From the NCBI RefSeq assembly GCF_901709675.1, contig NC_051090.1, positions 5,721,842 through 5,785,841 on the forward strand: a stretch of 64,000 nt of DNA, read 5' to 3'. This stretch comes from Syngnathus acus (taxonomy: Eukaryota; Chordata; Actinopteri; Syngnathiformes; Syngnathidae). Below are positions 1 through 15,212 of the stretch, piece by piece (positions within the stretch are counted from its first letter, which is position 1; each line of letters starts with the position of its first letter). The notes beneath the pieces were generated by a model. It ran no database searches. It saw only the letters and a program-made list of their open reading frames with translations, and was not told the DNA's origin. The position numbers and the translations under genes were made by a program.

Positions 1-219
1 CCCAACACAGAGAAGGCCCCCGCTCCCACCGTTGAACACCAGGATGAGACGAACCCAAAGAGGAATGGATCTTTCAAGACTGAGGAGCTGCAAGACATGA
101 GCTGGGAGCAGTTGTTCGACGTCGCGCTCTCCGCTTACAACGACGAAGGCGAGAGCCTACCGCTGGAGTATTCGCCACCTCCTCCTTTTGCTCCTGGTTA
201 CCAAGCAAAAGAAGCGTGA
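1..219 (+). CDS. C-terminal part of an unrecognised protein (cut by window edge)
   Basis: Reading frame 1 is open from the first base to a TGA at 217-219, giving 72 residues that end in a proline-rich tail (SPPPPFAPGYQAKEA). The preceding stretch is polar and charged, with a short acidic/aromatic segment (SWEQLFDVALSAYNDEGE). A 3' untranslated region with a polyadenylation signal follows, so this looks like the last coding exon of a plus-strand gene that starts to the left. No domain, signal peptide or membrane segment is visible. The tail could be the cytoplasmic end of a receptor or an adaptor, but I do not recognise the family. The exon start lies outside the window or is not marked by an obvious splice acceptor. 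Confidence 0.55.
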   Translation, partial: PNTEKAPAPTVEHQDETNPKRNGSFKTEELQDMSWEQLFDVALSAYNDEGESLPLEYSPPPPFAPGYQAKEA

Positions 220-459
220 AGGAGAAAACGCACCAATGGGATTGTTTCTCAGCAAGAACCCTACTAATGTGAATGCACAATCCATCTATGCATCCATTTT
301 CCATACCAGCAATTCTCAGTGTGTTATGAATATCATATGTGTGCTTCCTCTAGTGGTGTGGGAAAGAATCACTGCTTTTGTACAGTATTTGCATTTAATC
401 TTTAAGAACTTTCCATTGTTAAACATTTGAACCATTTTATTTAAAGTGTTTATGATGTG

Positions 460-465
460 AATAAA
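460..465 (+). promoter_or_regulatory. Polyadenylation signal of the first (partial) gene
   Basis: An ATAAAC-containing AATAAA hexamer lies about 240 bases after the TGA at 217-219, followed by T-rich sequence. This fits the end of the partial gene's transcript. The 300-base stretch after it holds nothing else that I can support. Confidence 0.45.
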
Positions 466-790
466 CATGATTTCGATTTTTTCCCACCTTCAATATAACT
501 GTAATTTACACTTATGCATGTTACACTGACCCACAATGATATTAAATGTACGTTTTCCATTAAAATTGTGTTGTTTTTGATGATTAACTGAAGATTAATA
601 TTGATCACAGTTAGGGTACTTGATGACTTGAGTATATTTTTAGGTGTTATTTGGTGTACAAAATTTAAGAACTACTTTTCTGGAGCTCCAAGATGACTGG
701 ACAAAAGGTAGATGACATCTTGCCATGTAAGTGGAAGCTAGAGTCCTAATAAATACATTTATTTAGATAAATAAATCGTAGACTATCACA

Positions 791-809
791 ACTACATTAC
801 CCATAATGC
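791..809 (+). promoter_or_regulatory. ZNF143/SBS-type promoter motif upstream of tax1bp3
   Basis: The motif ACTACATTACCCATAATGC matches the vertebrate ZNF143 (Staf) SBS consensus at 16 of 19 positions and the form common in fish promoters. It lies about 200 bases before the tax1bp3 start codon and is followed by a short GC-rich patch (about 842-852). It is probably part of the tax1bp3 core promoter. The motif match is seen; its use is inferred. Confidence 0.55.
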
Positions 810-1004
810 ACCGGGCGAGTTAGATTTTCTTTTTTTTTTTAAGGCCGCGCCCATTTTTTTCCCAGCAAGGGATCATCCCTGTTGTAACTCATGTAGTAGC
901 AATCAAGGAAGTTGACCCACTTTGAATTTATTTTTCTCCCTATACAACTTTACGTTTGAGTTGTTGTTCTAGTTACTATTTTTCAAGGTCCTACCAGCGA
1001 CAAA

Positions 1005-3851
1005 ATGTCTTTTATCCCCGGACAGCCGCTGACTGCTGTTGTGGTGAGTTGAAGTTTGGGAGTGGGGCGAGTGGGACGCTCAACGTAACTCCATTGTTCG
1101 CATTCTTTCGTGGAGCTCAATAGGAGTAAATATTTAATTGTCCATCGCTGGTAGTTGACGCATATAAGAATCAACAACTTCGTATTTCTTGACACATTTT
1201 TAGCAGAATTGTCCTCTAGCTAGCGGCAGGTGACATGTCTGTTGGGCACTTGAACGCATCAAGGCAGGAGCTCACGCAAAACGTTGGTATAGTGATTTAA
1301 TTTAATGCAATAACAAATGAATTATTCATTGAAGCATTTAAAATGTGGAAATTTAGCTTTATATTTGTCAAATGGTTGTTGATAGACTGATGGGCGTCAC
1401 CATCGATGACGTGTTTTTAAGCTTCCGTTGAAGTGCGATGCCTTCACTTGCTGTTGGAATTATCTCGTTGATGTCTGATCGTAAAATCACTTCCCTTCAC
1501 ACGTACACCGTTTGAACCTTGTCCATGCCAATGAAATCGTTGTACAACTGACAAATTGATGTCTGGCTAGATAAATAGCATTTTATGCACTCCTAATTCC
1601 ATTGATTTATCTATTCCTTCCATTCTCCAAATTTATTTATTGATCCTCTAAATTACAATTTTTTTAATTGACCCGTCTGTGCCATCATTATGCTCATATG
1701 GTGATGCAAAGTTATTTTATGGCTAAGTGTAAACCAAGTTAACAAACATAAACATTTTACAACATATGCAGCGCAAAATAATGATGCACAAAATATGCTT
1801 TATTAAATAAGCAAACTAAAACCTATGAAATATATATTTAATAAAAACAACTGCTCTAAAATAGTCAATGGTTTCTCTTTTTGGCTGACTTATTATTTGA
1901 GGGTCTTGAAAGTGACTGGCGACACCTCATTGACTGAATGACTTCCAGGCAGCACTCCAGGCTTCTTTCATTGTATCAGCTGCGCTGCTGACGGAATGTC
2001 TGTTTACACACAAGAAGTCTTTGTGTTGATGAGAGACGCCAGTCATCTATCTGGCAGCTGTTTTTCACCATCACTGCCACTGACACACACGCTGGTTCTA
2101 TTCCAAAAAGGAGATCCCGCCTCCCCGATCAATCATTTGTGCTGTCGCATACTTGAGCACCTGTCGTTTGAAACCACCTCATAATTTCCATTCTGTTCTT
2201 CTGCAAAACAGCAAAGGATTGAGATCCAGAAGTTGCGACAGGGAGAAAATCTCATCCTGGGTTTCAGCATCGGAGGGGGGATCGACCAGGATCCGGGGCA
2301 GAACCCCTTCTCAGAGGACAAAAGCGACAAAGTAAGTGCGCTTCAGTGTTCCTAAAGTGAAGGAAATTAAATTATTAACTGCCTGGAACTGCAATTCACA
2401 ATCATGTGCTGTGGCACCTTGGTGTCAAAGAACCATGATGGAGGATTATCATCTCGTCAGATGGAAGAAAATGTTCTCCTTAAAGTTGTTAACAGCTTAT
2501 CGTTGAGTTGTCCCACCTGTTGAAACAAACATAGCGTGGTGAGACGTGATCACCAACATGCCTGAGCAGTGAGCACATACCCGAAGGCCTCAGGTGACTT
2601 ACAAAGATTATGTCATAAGATGGCCGCCAAGTTGACACAAGCTTTGTTGTCTTGCATGTAAAACGGTCCCAACACAGTCGAGGTTCTGTTGCTTCATATT
2701 GCACACAACTTTTATTATTACCTTGAAATATTTGTCGAAGCATCTTGTTGGACTAGTGGTTATCATGTCTGCGTCTCAGTGAAGTTCTGGGTTTGGATCT
2801 GAGTGTAGTTCGCCTCCTTGTGGTTTGACTACAGGTATACATGTTAGCTTAATCGCTACAAGACTTTAAATTAAATTGTCCATGTGAGTGTGAATATCAA
2901 ATGGTTTTTTTTTTGTCTTTACTATATGTGCAAAGACTCCCCATAACTTCCGCTAACAACCCAGGCTAAACTCAAGCCTGACATAAGACTTCACCTCTCA
3001 GTCAAGACAACCGCTACTACTTTCCTATTAGCCTCATGTTAGTCAATATGAGAAAAGTTTCCACGATCTGAGACATCGCACCACGCAAGATCTTTTTCGC
3101 CGCACGTCAGAGGCCTCCGTGCGATCGTCGGCTGAGCATTTTGCCGTTTTATTTGGCTTGTCCATAAGAAGTGAGCAGTCTCAGAACATGGGAAGAACAT
3201 CACACACCAGAAGTTGTGTGAAGTAAAGAGATTTTCATTCCAAGCAGTAAGTCACATGCTCTCAAAGTTACATTTAGTGTTCTTTGTACACTTGTGTGAC
3301 TGTAAAAAGTGAAAAGAATGAGCTGCATTGTTGTCATTAAATTATTATTTATTGTATGGCTCCATATTAAGTGTTTAACTCGTAATATGGTAAAATATTA
3401 CTTTAAAAATGTGCTGTACTCTTGAAAAGCTTTTATAGTGGCTGAATAAATGGATGAAAGATTTTTGCTCTACTTTAGAATCTCACTTTATTAATCAATC
3501 AGTTTTTTTCTCTTTTTTTCTTTCAGGGCATTTATGTGACCAGAATAACACCAAACGGACCAGCAGACACCGCCGGCCTAAAGATGGGAGACAAAATTAT
3601 GCAGGTGCTTGAAACCCCCGCTAGAGGGCGCTATGTGAACGCTCCCCCTCCACCGTTGTACATGACTTGAAGCAACTCAACTTTGTTTGTGTTTGCAGGT
3701 AAACGGCTGGGACATGACCATGGTAACTCACGACCAGGCCCGCAAAAGACTAACGAAGAAAAAAGAGGATGTAGTGCGGCTTCTGGTCACCAGAAAGTCC
3801 CTGGAAGACGCTGTGAAAAATTCAATGACTGGCCCACACGGCCGAAAGTAG
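1005..3851 (+). CDS. tax1bp3: Tax1-binding protein 3 (TIP-1), single-PDZ protein
   Basis: Four coding exons join in frame: 1005-1043, 2212-2331, 3527-3604 and 3699-3851, all with GT-AG introns of phase 0. They give 129 residues, close to the usual 124. The protein is almost wholly one PDZ domain. The carboxylate-binding loop ILGF is at about residues 28-31, followed by the family-specific SIGGGIDQDP segment, and the end of the domain reads VNGWDMTMVTHDQARKRL. In this family the protein works as a soluble antagonist that binds C-terminal PDZ ligands (for example beta-catenin, Kir2.3, rhotekin) and displaces scaffold PDZ proteins. The start MSFIPGQP matches the conserved TIP-1 N terminus. The C-terminal tail after the domain is slightly longer and more basic than in mammals. 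The ZNF143-like motif upstream fits a broadly active promoter. Confidence 0.95.
2743..2835 (+). mobile_element. Degenerate tRNA-derived SINE fragment in tax1bp3 intron 2
   Basis: The segment has an A-box-like GGACTAGTGGTTATCATG followed about 35 bases later by a B-box-like GTTCTGGGTTTGGATC, the layout of a tRNA-derived SINE head. It is too degenerate to fold as a functional tRNA. It lies within intron 2 of tax1bp3 in sense orientation. Confidence 0.4.
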
Positions 3852-4218
3852 CACTGAGGTTTTCCCGCGACCACCCAAGACCAAAAACGACTACACGAAT
3901 GACTTGTTCTCCATGCTAACTGTTTTGAGTCCCTTCATTCCATTAAGTCACTGGACAAGAGGAAGACATTTTTTATTCCACACACACTCATAACAAAAAA
4001 AAAAAAAAACACACTGCGTATGCATGCGTGTCTTTGTAGCATTGAAGAGATGTTTTCGGTACAAACAAGACACCATTTTGATTCTGAATGAAACCAGTAG
4101 GTTATTATCAATATTTTTTACCTGACATTTACTGTAATTAATACATTTTATTATTTTGGTTGTGGGCATTTGTAATGTGGGTGCTCACTAATTTTTCACT
4201 GCAGATGACAACCATAAT

Positions 4219-4224
4219 AATAAA
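4219..4224 (+). promoter_or_regulatory. Polyadenylation signal for tax1bp3
   Basis: AATAAA lies about 370 bases after the tax1bp3 stop codon, in an AT-rich 3' region. Further AATAAA motifs occur downstream (for example near 5450 and 5681), so longer transcripts are possible. Confidence 0.45.
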
Positions 4225-4667
4225 CTCAATTTAGACTGCGCTTACAGTGTCGGTCAAAATTGAATTTTTGTTATATTTCTTGTGTTGGATTTCGTCACTG
4301 TCAAGGGGTAATTGATAATTATGGCCGGTGAAAATCTGGGTGTGGTTAGAAAGCAACACCTAAAATAACAAAAAAAAACAGCTGCTTTGAAAAGTGCCTT
4401 TGAGAGCGGAATGCTTTTGTTACCATGGCGATGAAACACACTTTTCATGGTACAAACAGTCCCATGTAGTAGTTTGATTCTTTTCATTAAGTCGATTCCC
4501 TGGTAAATTTCCAGAAACTTCTCATGGGAAGTTGAGACAAGGAATTTAAAACTATTAGAGTTTGGACTGTTAGTAACACATACATGACCCTTTGGAGTTA
4601 TTAAATTGTAATTTGTTTCCTGCCAATTACCCTGCATTCCCAAGAATATTTCACAACTTTGAATAAC

Positions 4668-4740
4668 CTTGGAGTAGCGGGGAGCATTTTTGGCTCACAC
4701 TTCTGAGGTTCTGGGTTCAAACCCTGTGTGGAGTTTTTGA
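4668..4740 (+). mobile_element. tRNA-derived SINE-like fragment
   Basis: An A-box-like GGAGTAGCGGGGAGCATTTT is followed by a clear B-box-like GGTTCTGGGTTCAAACCC, the pattern of a tRNA-derived SINE head. No intact tRNA fold is present. It lies downstream of tax1bp3. Confidence 0.35.
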
Positions 4741-6408
4741 AAACTTGTATGTTCGCTTTCTTTGAAGACCAGGAGTCACCGATGTTGTGCTTGCATGCAC
4801 CAGGGAGTTTCCTAAAAATAGCTCAACAGTGATGGGGCATTGTGATTTTCTAGGAATGTTGTATGATTGATCATTTGAAAAGGTAAACACTGGCAGGGAT
4901 TTATATACACGACCAAAATGCTCAAGCACAAATCTGGATGGATGGATTATTCTGGAATATTTTGTAAATCTCTCACTATTCAATATTCCACAATATTTTG
5001 TTTTAAGACCATTTGTCTCATTTTTTCACATGTTTTGAGCTCTAGTCTGTGTACATTTTCACATAATTGACGTGCTTGCCATCATTTTGGTGTCAATCCT
5101 GTTGATGCCCAGAATAATGAAATCCCTTTTTTGGTCTGGAATGATGACTGACTTCTCTCCACTTGGGACGCATTGCTTTGGAATGTCCATTTTCATTGTC
5201 TGCTTTCAGTTTTCTATAAATCTCACAGCACAAATGTTTGGCAATTCGTTGTACTAATCCAGATGTTTTGGATTTAAAAAAAAAAAAAAAAAAAAAGACA
5301 CAAGGAATGAAACATGGCTCAATGCTTTATTTTCGTTGGTCGGCTTTTTTCTTGAGTGGATTTAAACTAGCTTTGTGTGGTTTTACATAATGATGTGAGG
5401 CTGTGTAACTTAAAAATGTATAGAATATATCAAAGCCAAAATTTGCAAGAATAAATTCATAACTTTTTTTTCTTTTTCTTGAGCCCCGAATATGCTGCCT
5501 CATGTTCTGTATTTACCATTCACTCGCTGTCATTTCATGGCACTGGGTCATTGCTCATTCCTTTTGACAAATAATTAATGAGCAAAATGGGTGTGCATGT
5601 GTGTGTGTCTTGGGTCGAAAGGAATCACGCTCCATTCCACTCGCCCGGGCATCCTAATACTATTACACAATGTGATGAAGCAATAAAGAGGCTGCACAAA
5701 CACGGCTCGGACTCCCGATGTCCGACTTTGTTGTCACTAATAACACAACATGAGCACTCTTGCTGTTGCTAGGTAACTAATGGACTCGCCTTAAGTGGAC
5801 ACAGTGACTTCATGACATGATGTGTGCTCAAAGTCAATTGGAATTTGGCGTTATTTTGTTACCATGGCCCCAAAGGTGACATTGGATGATTCTGTTATTT
5901 GTGGAAAGCTTTTGGAAACAGCTTGATGGGATTGTTGCACCCAAAGGTGTTTGGGTTAGAGAAGTGTCACCTCCAGCAGGCGTGTGAATGATTACATTTA
6001 TCTAAACGGGGATCATACATGATGCGTTCCTCCCACGTTATGTGGTGAGATAATTGTGTTGCCATGGCGATGCAATCTGTTCTTATCACTTTGGTTTCAC
6101 ACTAGAGAGTGCCTCAAAAATCACCTCAATAAATGTTGTGCAGCAAAATAGCACGTTCACGCCTTTTTAGTGGAGTTTTTTTATAATGTGGCTTCATTTT
6201 TAGTGCATTTATTATTTATTATTGAGAAGATTTTAAGGTTATTTCGGTGAACCTACATTTTTGTGTGTATATACAGTATGTGGCACATACGTCATAATTG
6301 CTTCTCTTACATTTTTTAATTTTTTTAGGCTTAGTTTGCAATGTACTAGTGAGTTCAAATTAATTGTAATTATATCTGTATACAGTGTCTTGTTCAGAAA
6401 GATCTAAA

Positions 6409-6473
6409 TTGAAATTAAATTAAATTAAATTAAATTAAATTTGATTAAATTAAATTAAATTAAAATGAAATTA
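6409..6473. repeat. (AAATT)n pentanucleotide repeat
   Basis: About twelve imperfect copies of AAATT are seen, interrupted once by a TTTGATT variant. Confidence 0.85.
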
Positions 6474-7569
6474 CATAAAAAATATTAAATTCAATTAAAT
6501 CTAAATTTAAAAAAAATAATTAAGGAGTTATGCCATCATCACTTTTTATGACTCAGCATTGGTTCAAATCAATTTAATTATGAAAATTTAAAAACTGGAT
6601 CATTTCATCCAATACGATCACCTGAAAATGTGATCGGCCCCCAATTTCCATTCACATGATCAGATTGGTACAATTCTAGTAAAACCAAGCCGTTTCCACC
6701 AGTTGATTTAGAAGCCAACGTTGCACATGGATTGCCGAGTGGGCGCGAGGGCGTCGGGCCGGGTGCCAAAGGGTTACACATCCATGAGCAGATGCATGTT
6801 GTCATAGCGATGACTACAGGCAGTCTTTTCCTGCACCACCACAACTATGTGAGTGTTTCCAATTAACAAACATTAAAAAGGCTGCTGGCATTTCTACTCG
6901 GGGGGGAATTCCATCTCATACGTGACAAAAGTGGCCATCATGCACGTTTTAAGTCACGATCACATCTAGTTGTCGTGCCTTTCACCCCATGTGAGTGTCG
7001 TGGGCGGGCAGCAGGTGGTTTGTCTTCATTATTTATTTTTCTTCTTCCCCGCTGAAGGATCCTTAACCTCTCCACCTCCCACGCAGAGCTCCCGGGCGCC
7101 GCTCCCTGCCGGAGGCTTCACCGACCGGCGCAGAACGCGATGGGCTAACGTAGAATGCGTGGGCGACGGCAGTTCATTATCAGCTCCTCCATGAAGAGAG
7201 AAGGCATCCCCACGCCGACGAGAAAGAGGAGCTTCTTTCTTCTCAGGTGTGTGCAACTTTTCTCAAGAAGTGACATGATGGCTTCTTTCGGGAATGAAAG
7301 TTTTGCAATTTTGCTTTGCAGCTTGTTCAAGGAAGGACGCATGAGTGCTTGATTTCAACCGAGAGGGTATCTATCGACCCATCTATCTATACTGTCTAAA
7401 TCTTTCCATCATCCATCCATCTGTCTGTGTCTGTTCTTCCATCCGTACCTCACATGTCCATTCTGTCGCATGTTTTTTGTCAGATGTATCTTTTTTGTCC
7501 ATTTGTCCCTCATGACTGCTTGAGTATAGTCAAGTGTATCTTTATCTTATCTATTCAATTGGTATCCAG

Positions 7570-7692
7570 CATCCATCCATCCGTCCGTCCGTCCATCCAT
7601 CCATCCATCCATCCATCCATCCATCCATCCATCCATCCATCCATCCATCCATCCATCCATCCATCCATCCATCCATCCATCCATCCATCCAT
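7570..7692. repeat. (ATCC)n tetranucleotide microsatellite
   Basis: Around 30 copies of ATCC occur with a few CGTCC variants near the left end. Related ATCC/ATCT bits flank it from about 7378 to 7745. The repeated HPSI and WMDG reading frames across it are products of the repeat, not genes. Confidence 0.95.
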
Positions 7693-7952
7693 TTTTACCC
7701 TTCTGACACATTGACAATAACCGAGGATATCCGTCCATCCATCTTTCCATGCTATTCCTTTAAAGAGTCTTTATGCTAGTCCACTTGATGTCTGCTTTCA
7801 CTTTTTTATCTTTTGGATGTCAAAGTTGGAGATTAATTCTGTAATTCTACTCTTAATTGAACTTGCGGCCATGTCAAGGACCAATAGAGAGCAGAACATA
7901 AGAGGTACAAGGGGTGATTGGCCTTTTGTAGACTTGAACTTGGACTCTAATT

Positions 7953-8006
7953 GGTGTGTGTGTGGTCAGTGTGCATGTGTGTGTGTGTGTGTCTGTCTGT
8001 GTGTGT
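7953..8006. repeat. (GT)n dinucleotide repeat
   Basis: An interrupted GT/GTCT tract is visible. A short CA tract lies nearby at about 8118-8135. Confidence 0.85.
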
Positions 8007-9393
8007 GGAGGTATAAAAAGGTCAGAACAGGTGAGAGGCATGTTTTATGTCTGTCTGCTCGTGAGGGCAGAACAGCAGAGCACACACCATCATTCGATGC
8101 TTCACCTCTGGATGGTACACACACACGCACACACACTTAATCGATGTCTTGATGGGACTGCTTCAACACGCTGAATCATGAGCAGTGAGTTTTTATTTAT
8201 TCTTTTTTTTTTTATTGGTAAATTGCCTTGAACGTAAGCCAGCTAATTGAAAGATGGGCTATTTGTTGTAGGCCAAATTGTTCGACGGGAGCTTGTTGTC
8301 CTAGTACGTTTTCACAAGGCGGTCCAAAATGAATAAATCTCGAGGTGTGAAATGCTGAACGCGATTGTGCTGTCATTTAGCAAGAAATATTTACCCTCTC
8401 ATTATAAAAATAAATTAGAAGCCATTAATTAATATGGAACAGGAAATACGGAAGGGTCCAAACCTAATATTGAGATAATAATATCTCATCAAATATTTTT
8501 GTGGGTAATAAACAAAGATAATAAATAAAAGGAGGCTGGAAAAAAAAGTCCAAGGAAAAACGATAAGGACTCCGCCTTTTCTTGGGCGCATATGTTCGTT
8601 TGTTGAGGCCGATTGACGGGAAACGTTGTAACCTACTTAGATAAGAGCAACCGCCATGTGCGCCTCTTTACCACACTGTTGTGTTACTCCACGCAACTCA
8701 AAACGGTAAGGCTTTGGAAATCTTTCATATTATATTTGACAGCCTTTTTTATGTTATTGAAAGTACTTTTCATTGATTGAAGTGTTTGCTGTGAAGTCAG
8801 AGAAATAAGCTTTAGTTGCATCATATTTTCTTAGGATGATGCAGTATTAGTTACAGTACAAATGTTTATTAAGGTTTGCATTTTATACCTATGATTACTT
8901 TTTCTTTCAAAGTATTTTCACTTACTGGTCAAAATGCATATTTGGGGACGGCTGGCATTTAATAATTCAAAGTTGTGTCTTAAAAAAAAATCCCCTAACT
9001 CAATTGAATTAAAAAAATCTTTATGGGAGAGGAAGTAAGTATAACCAATTGAAAAAATGTGGTTGCATAAGTGTACACACCCTCTGCTCACTTGGATGCC
9101 GATATGTTCAGAATGTTAAATGACTGTTAGCTCACACCCGCCGCCATTTAAAGTGCTTCGAAATAACTCCAAGTAATTTTCAAATGTTCTTGAAGGTAGT
9201 TTGAAGGTGACTGGTTAATTTTAAACGCAGCCACATCCCAGTAATAAAAGGGTGTGCACAGTTGTGCAATGACTTTATCACAGTTCAGAGTAAACATAAG
9301 AATTTGTTTTTTGTATATTACGAAAACCTAGCAGGAGGGTGTGTCTGCATGTCATTTATTTTACATTTTCTTGATCATGTCATCTTTGTCCAG

Positions 9394-12470
<3,077 letters not shown>

Positions 12471-15166
12471 AAGCTGCGGTTCGTCCAGTAATACCGGGCA
12501 GATGTAATTTTCCATGAAATATTTTTTAGGCTGCATAGCTTTCCAATTAGCAGTGCGAAACAGTACAGACAACAACAAAAACTAGAGTATGTGACGCCGA
12601 ACTCGAACCCAAGGATTTTTCATATTAGTGAATCCGCTGTTTGTTAGACAAAAATACACTTTTTTGTTTTGGCATCTTGGGGGCAGAATGCCGTGCTGCC
12701 CAACAAAGCAGGACGGGGAAAGGCGGCAGGGTCAAAGTCACACGCACTGAAAAGAGAGATAGTCAAATTAGGTCATAAGAATGACGTCACCAAAAAAAAA
12801 ATTACAGAAAAAATGGTATCACTACGAGGCATACAATTGTAATGTTGCGATAAAATATGTAAAATTTTCCACAAAATGGAGGTTAGGCTCCAAATTGTAC
12901 CTTCCACGTTGGAGGGTCAATTGTTTGTCATTAATCATCAAGACTACCTCTAATAGAAACTGGATGCGGAATGTAACAGTAATCGTGCATATTGAATAAA
13001 TATTATTTTATCCTGTTAAGGTTGCTTACATGCCGTGAAATGTGAAAGCACTTGACTGTTAAACACTGGACTTTGCTACTCATTGTTTTAAATTCTAGTG
13101 ACTTGCCAGGATGTGGCTTCTTGTGAGTCTTAATATTTTTTGCTCTACTATTACCTTTTAAGACTGTACTGCTGTGAACTAATTTAAATACACAGGTAAG
13201 ATTGTCTGTAAAGTTTTTGAAGAAGCACACTATTTTAATGTTTATCATATTCTGTTCATGGATTAGTTTGATGGGAAAATATTTTGTTATTGTGAAGAGT
13301 GTAGAGAACTGTATGTGCAGTAGTTTAATCCTTTTTGTGCTGAACGCTTCACGTCAATGTAATAATTCAGAAAAGTGTCAATGTGGGCTTTAGTTTTAAA
13401 ATGATTCATGTAGTTTTAGTGAAAAGGGGTTTCCCCCCAAATTGATGGCACAATGTGATGAAATAAATGGCTCAGGAATTCAAACTTGACGCTCATAATT
13501 GTGTTTGTGGCTACCCCTGGTGGAGGAAATTCTCCTGTCTTGGGTCATTTTTAAAAAATATATAAAATGGATTCATAAAAATCAATAAGTTATTCGACCT
13601 CTTGGAGGTACGGAAGAGGATTAGGGACATTTCTTCTTTCGTCTTATGGCTAAGTGCTAGTATCTTAATTGCTAACTTTGCTATGTTGAACAGAACATCA
13701 TTGTTAAACATACCATTTAATTTCAAACTAGTTTCGCATTTTTTTTAATAGAAGGCAGACTATACAGTTTTCTGAAAATGGCGGGTAACATCATCTTGAA
13801 GATAACACATCTAACAGGTATTTTTGCACTTTATTTAAACAGTTCCACTAATTGCTATGTGCTAAGGCTAATCGCGTGCTAAATTGCTATGATACATTAA
13901 ACTATGTATAAAAGATTTCCCATAAAGATTCACTTGAACATTGCTTAATACAAACAATATTTTATGAAGATATTTATGATACTGCCTCAGTGCTAAACGT
14001 TTTCTAACGCTCATTGCTTGCTAACAATGCTATGCTAACTCTAAAAAGAAATAATACCGTGTGTGTATGTCTGCTCATTGCGCACATATTCTCATGGATA
14101 AGTGTAAAATCTATGGACACTCTTACAAAAATATACAATAAATAAACAGACTACTTTCTGGTTTAGGCAAATACTGAAACATCATTTAAGTGTGTTAAAA
14201 TAACAATTATTTCCTTAATTTGTTTGCAATAAGACAACACTAAAAGATTGTTTCAGATTCTTTTATAAAATAATTCACTTTACATAGTGTTTCAACATAC
14301 AGTGTATTCTTCTACAATACGATGATTGTGTGCTTCACACACTATCGAGCCCTCAAAGTTGGAACAGCCTTGTCATGTGGTGAATGGAATCATGAAGAAA
14401 GTACTTTGGCATAGTTTAATGACGGACTATGTAGTAGTGTGTGTGTGACGCGAATACAAGATTGAAACACAGACCGTACGTAATATTACGCTAGTATTAA
14501 CAATCGGTATAAAGAGCAGATTGCTTTTCACTGTATGTAAGTTTCACATCTCGACTTCAGTTGTATAACAGTCACAAACGGGAGGTCAAAGTCTGAAAGG
14601 GACCGTGAAACCTGGATTGTACAAAAACAAGGTGCAAGTCAATTTAGTCAAAGAAAAAAGAAAATACTCCCCTAGAAGTTCTGCACCCATCAAACCTGAA
14701 CTACTTACTCAGAGCAGTTACACGTGAATGTGAACATTTACAAAGCACAAACAAGCATATAAGTATCTTGCTTCAGGACGATATTAAAACCACTGCTCAT
14801 ATACATTTTTTCAAATCACAATGTGTTTTTTTTTTCTTTTTTCTACAGATCAGCCACAAAAGACGTTATGGATGGAGAGGGGGAGACTCTTTTGAGGCAG
14901 ACTGGCAAATAACAGTAAGAGCCATTTTAGTTAAATCCATCACGCATATCTTACAAGTCAATCCTCCTCCACCTCCTCCTTCTCTTCACTTTTGCAATCT
15001 GTCAAACACAGTTCATATTTTAAATATGTAAAGCCATTTAAATAGATATTGCTGCCCAGGTCTGGTCCACTGCAGACAGATAGTTGTGATATAGAGCAAG
15101 AGACACAAGACGACTGGAGAGTCAGCTAACTGCTGTGTTACTGTAGGATGACGAGCTGCTGACAGT
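12471..15166. other. Intergenic region after slc1a3
   Basis: AT-rich sequence with candidate AATAAA signals for slc1a3 near 12994 and 13461. Two exon-like plus-strand segments at 14849-14914 and near 15147 are discussed as a finding. No confident gene is present. Confidence 0.5.
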
Positions 15167-15212
15167 TTACTTGGCCTGCAGGGAGGAGAAATGAAAACTG
15201 TGAATCTTGAAG
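14849..15212 (+). other. Two exon-like segments on the plus strand (unconfirmed)
   Basis: Segments 14849-14914 and 15147-15212 are each 66 bases. Each has a pyrimidine tract with AG before it and a strong donor after it (GTAAGA in both cases). Joined in phase 0 they read on without a stop through the first and end in a TGA within the second (DDELLTVYLACREEK at the end). No upstream exon or start could be found and the family is not recognised. They overlap the proposed last exon of the minus-strand chemokine, so they may belong to an antisense noncoding transcript or be chance. Confidence 0.2.

Larger units (their letters stand above)
4741..9393. other. Intergenic region between tax1bp3 and slc1a3
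   Basis: I see no coding exon here. The stretch is AT-rich with short poly-A and poly-T runs and holds the simple repeats listed separately. A possible untranslated first exon of slc1a3 may end at about 8700, where a good splice donor (ACG followed by GTAAGG) occurs, but nothing else confirms it. Confidence 0.5.

Noticed and set aside
7427-7779. Frames with HPSI or WMDG repeats
   Set aside because: Translations of the ATCC microsatellite.
13778-13817. ATG with good context followed by a donor (MAGNIILKITHLT), a possible first exon
   Set aside because: Joining it in phase 1 to any of the downstream exon-like segments soon gives a stop codon, so no gene can be built.
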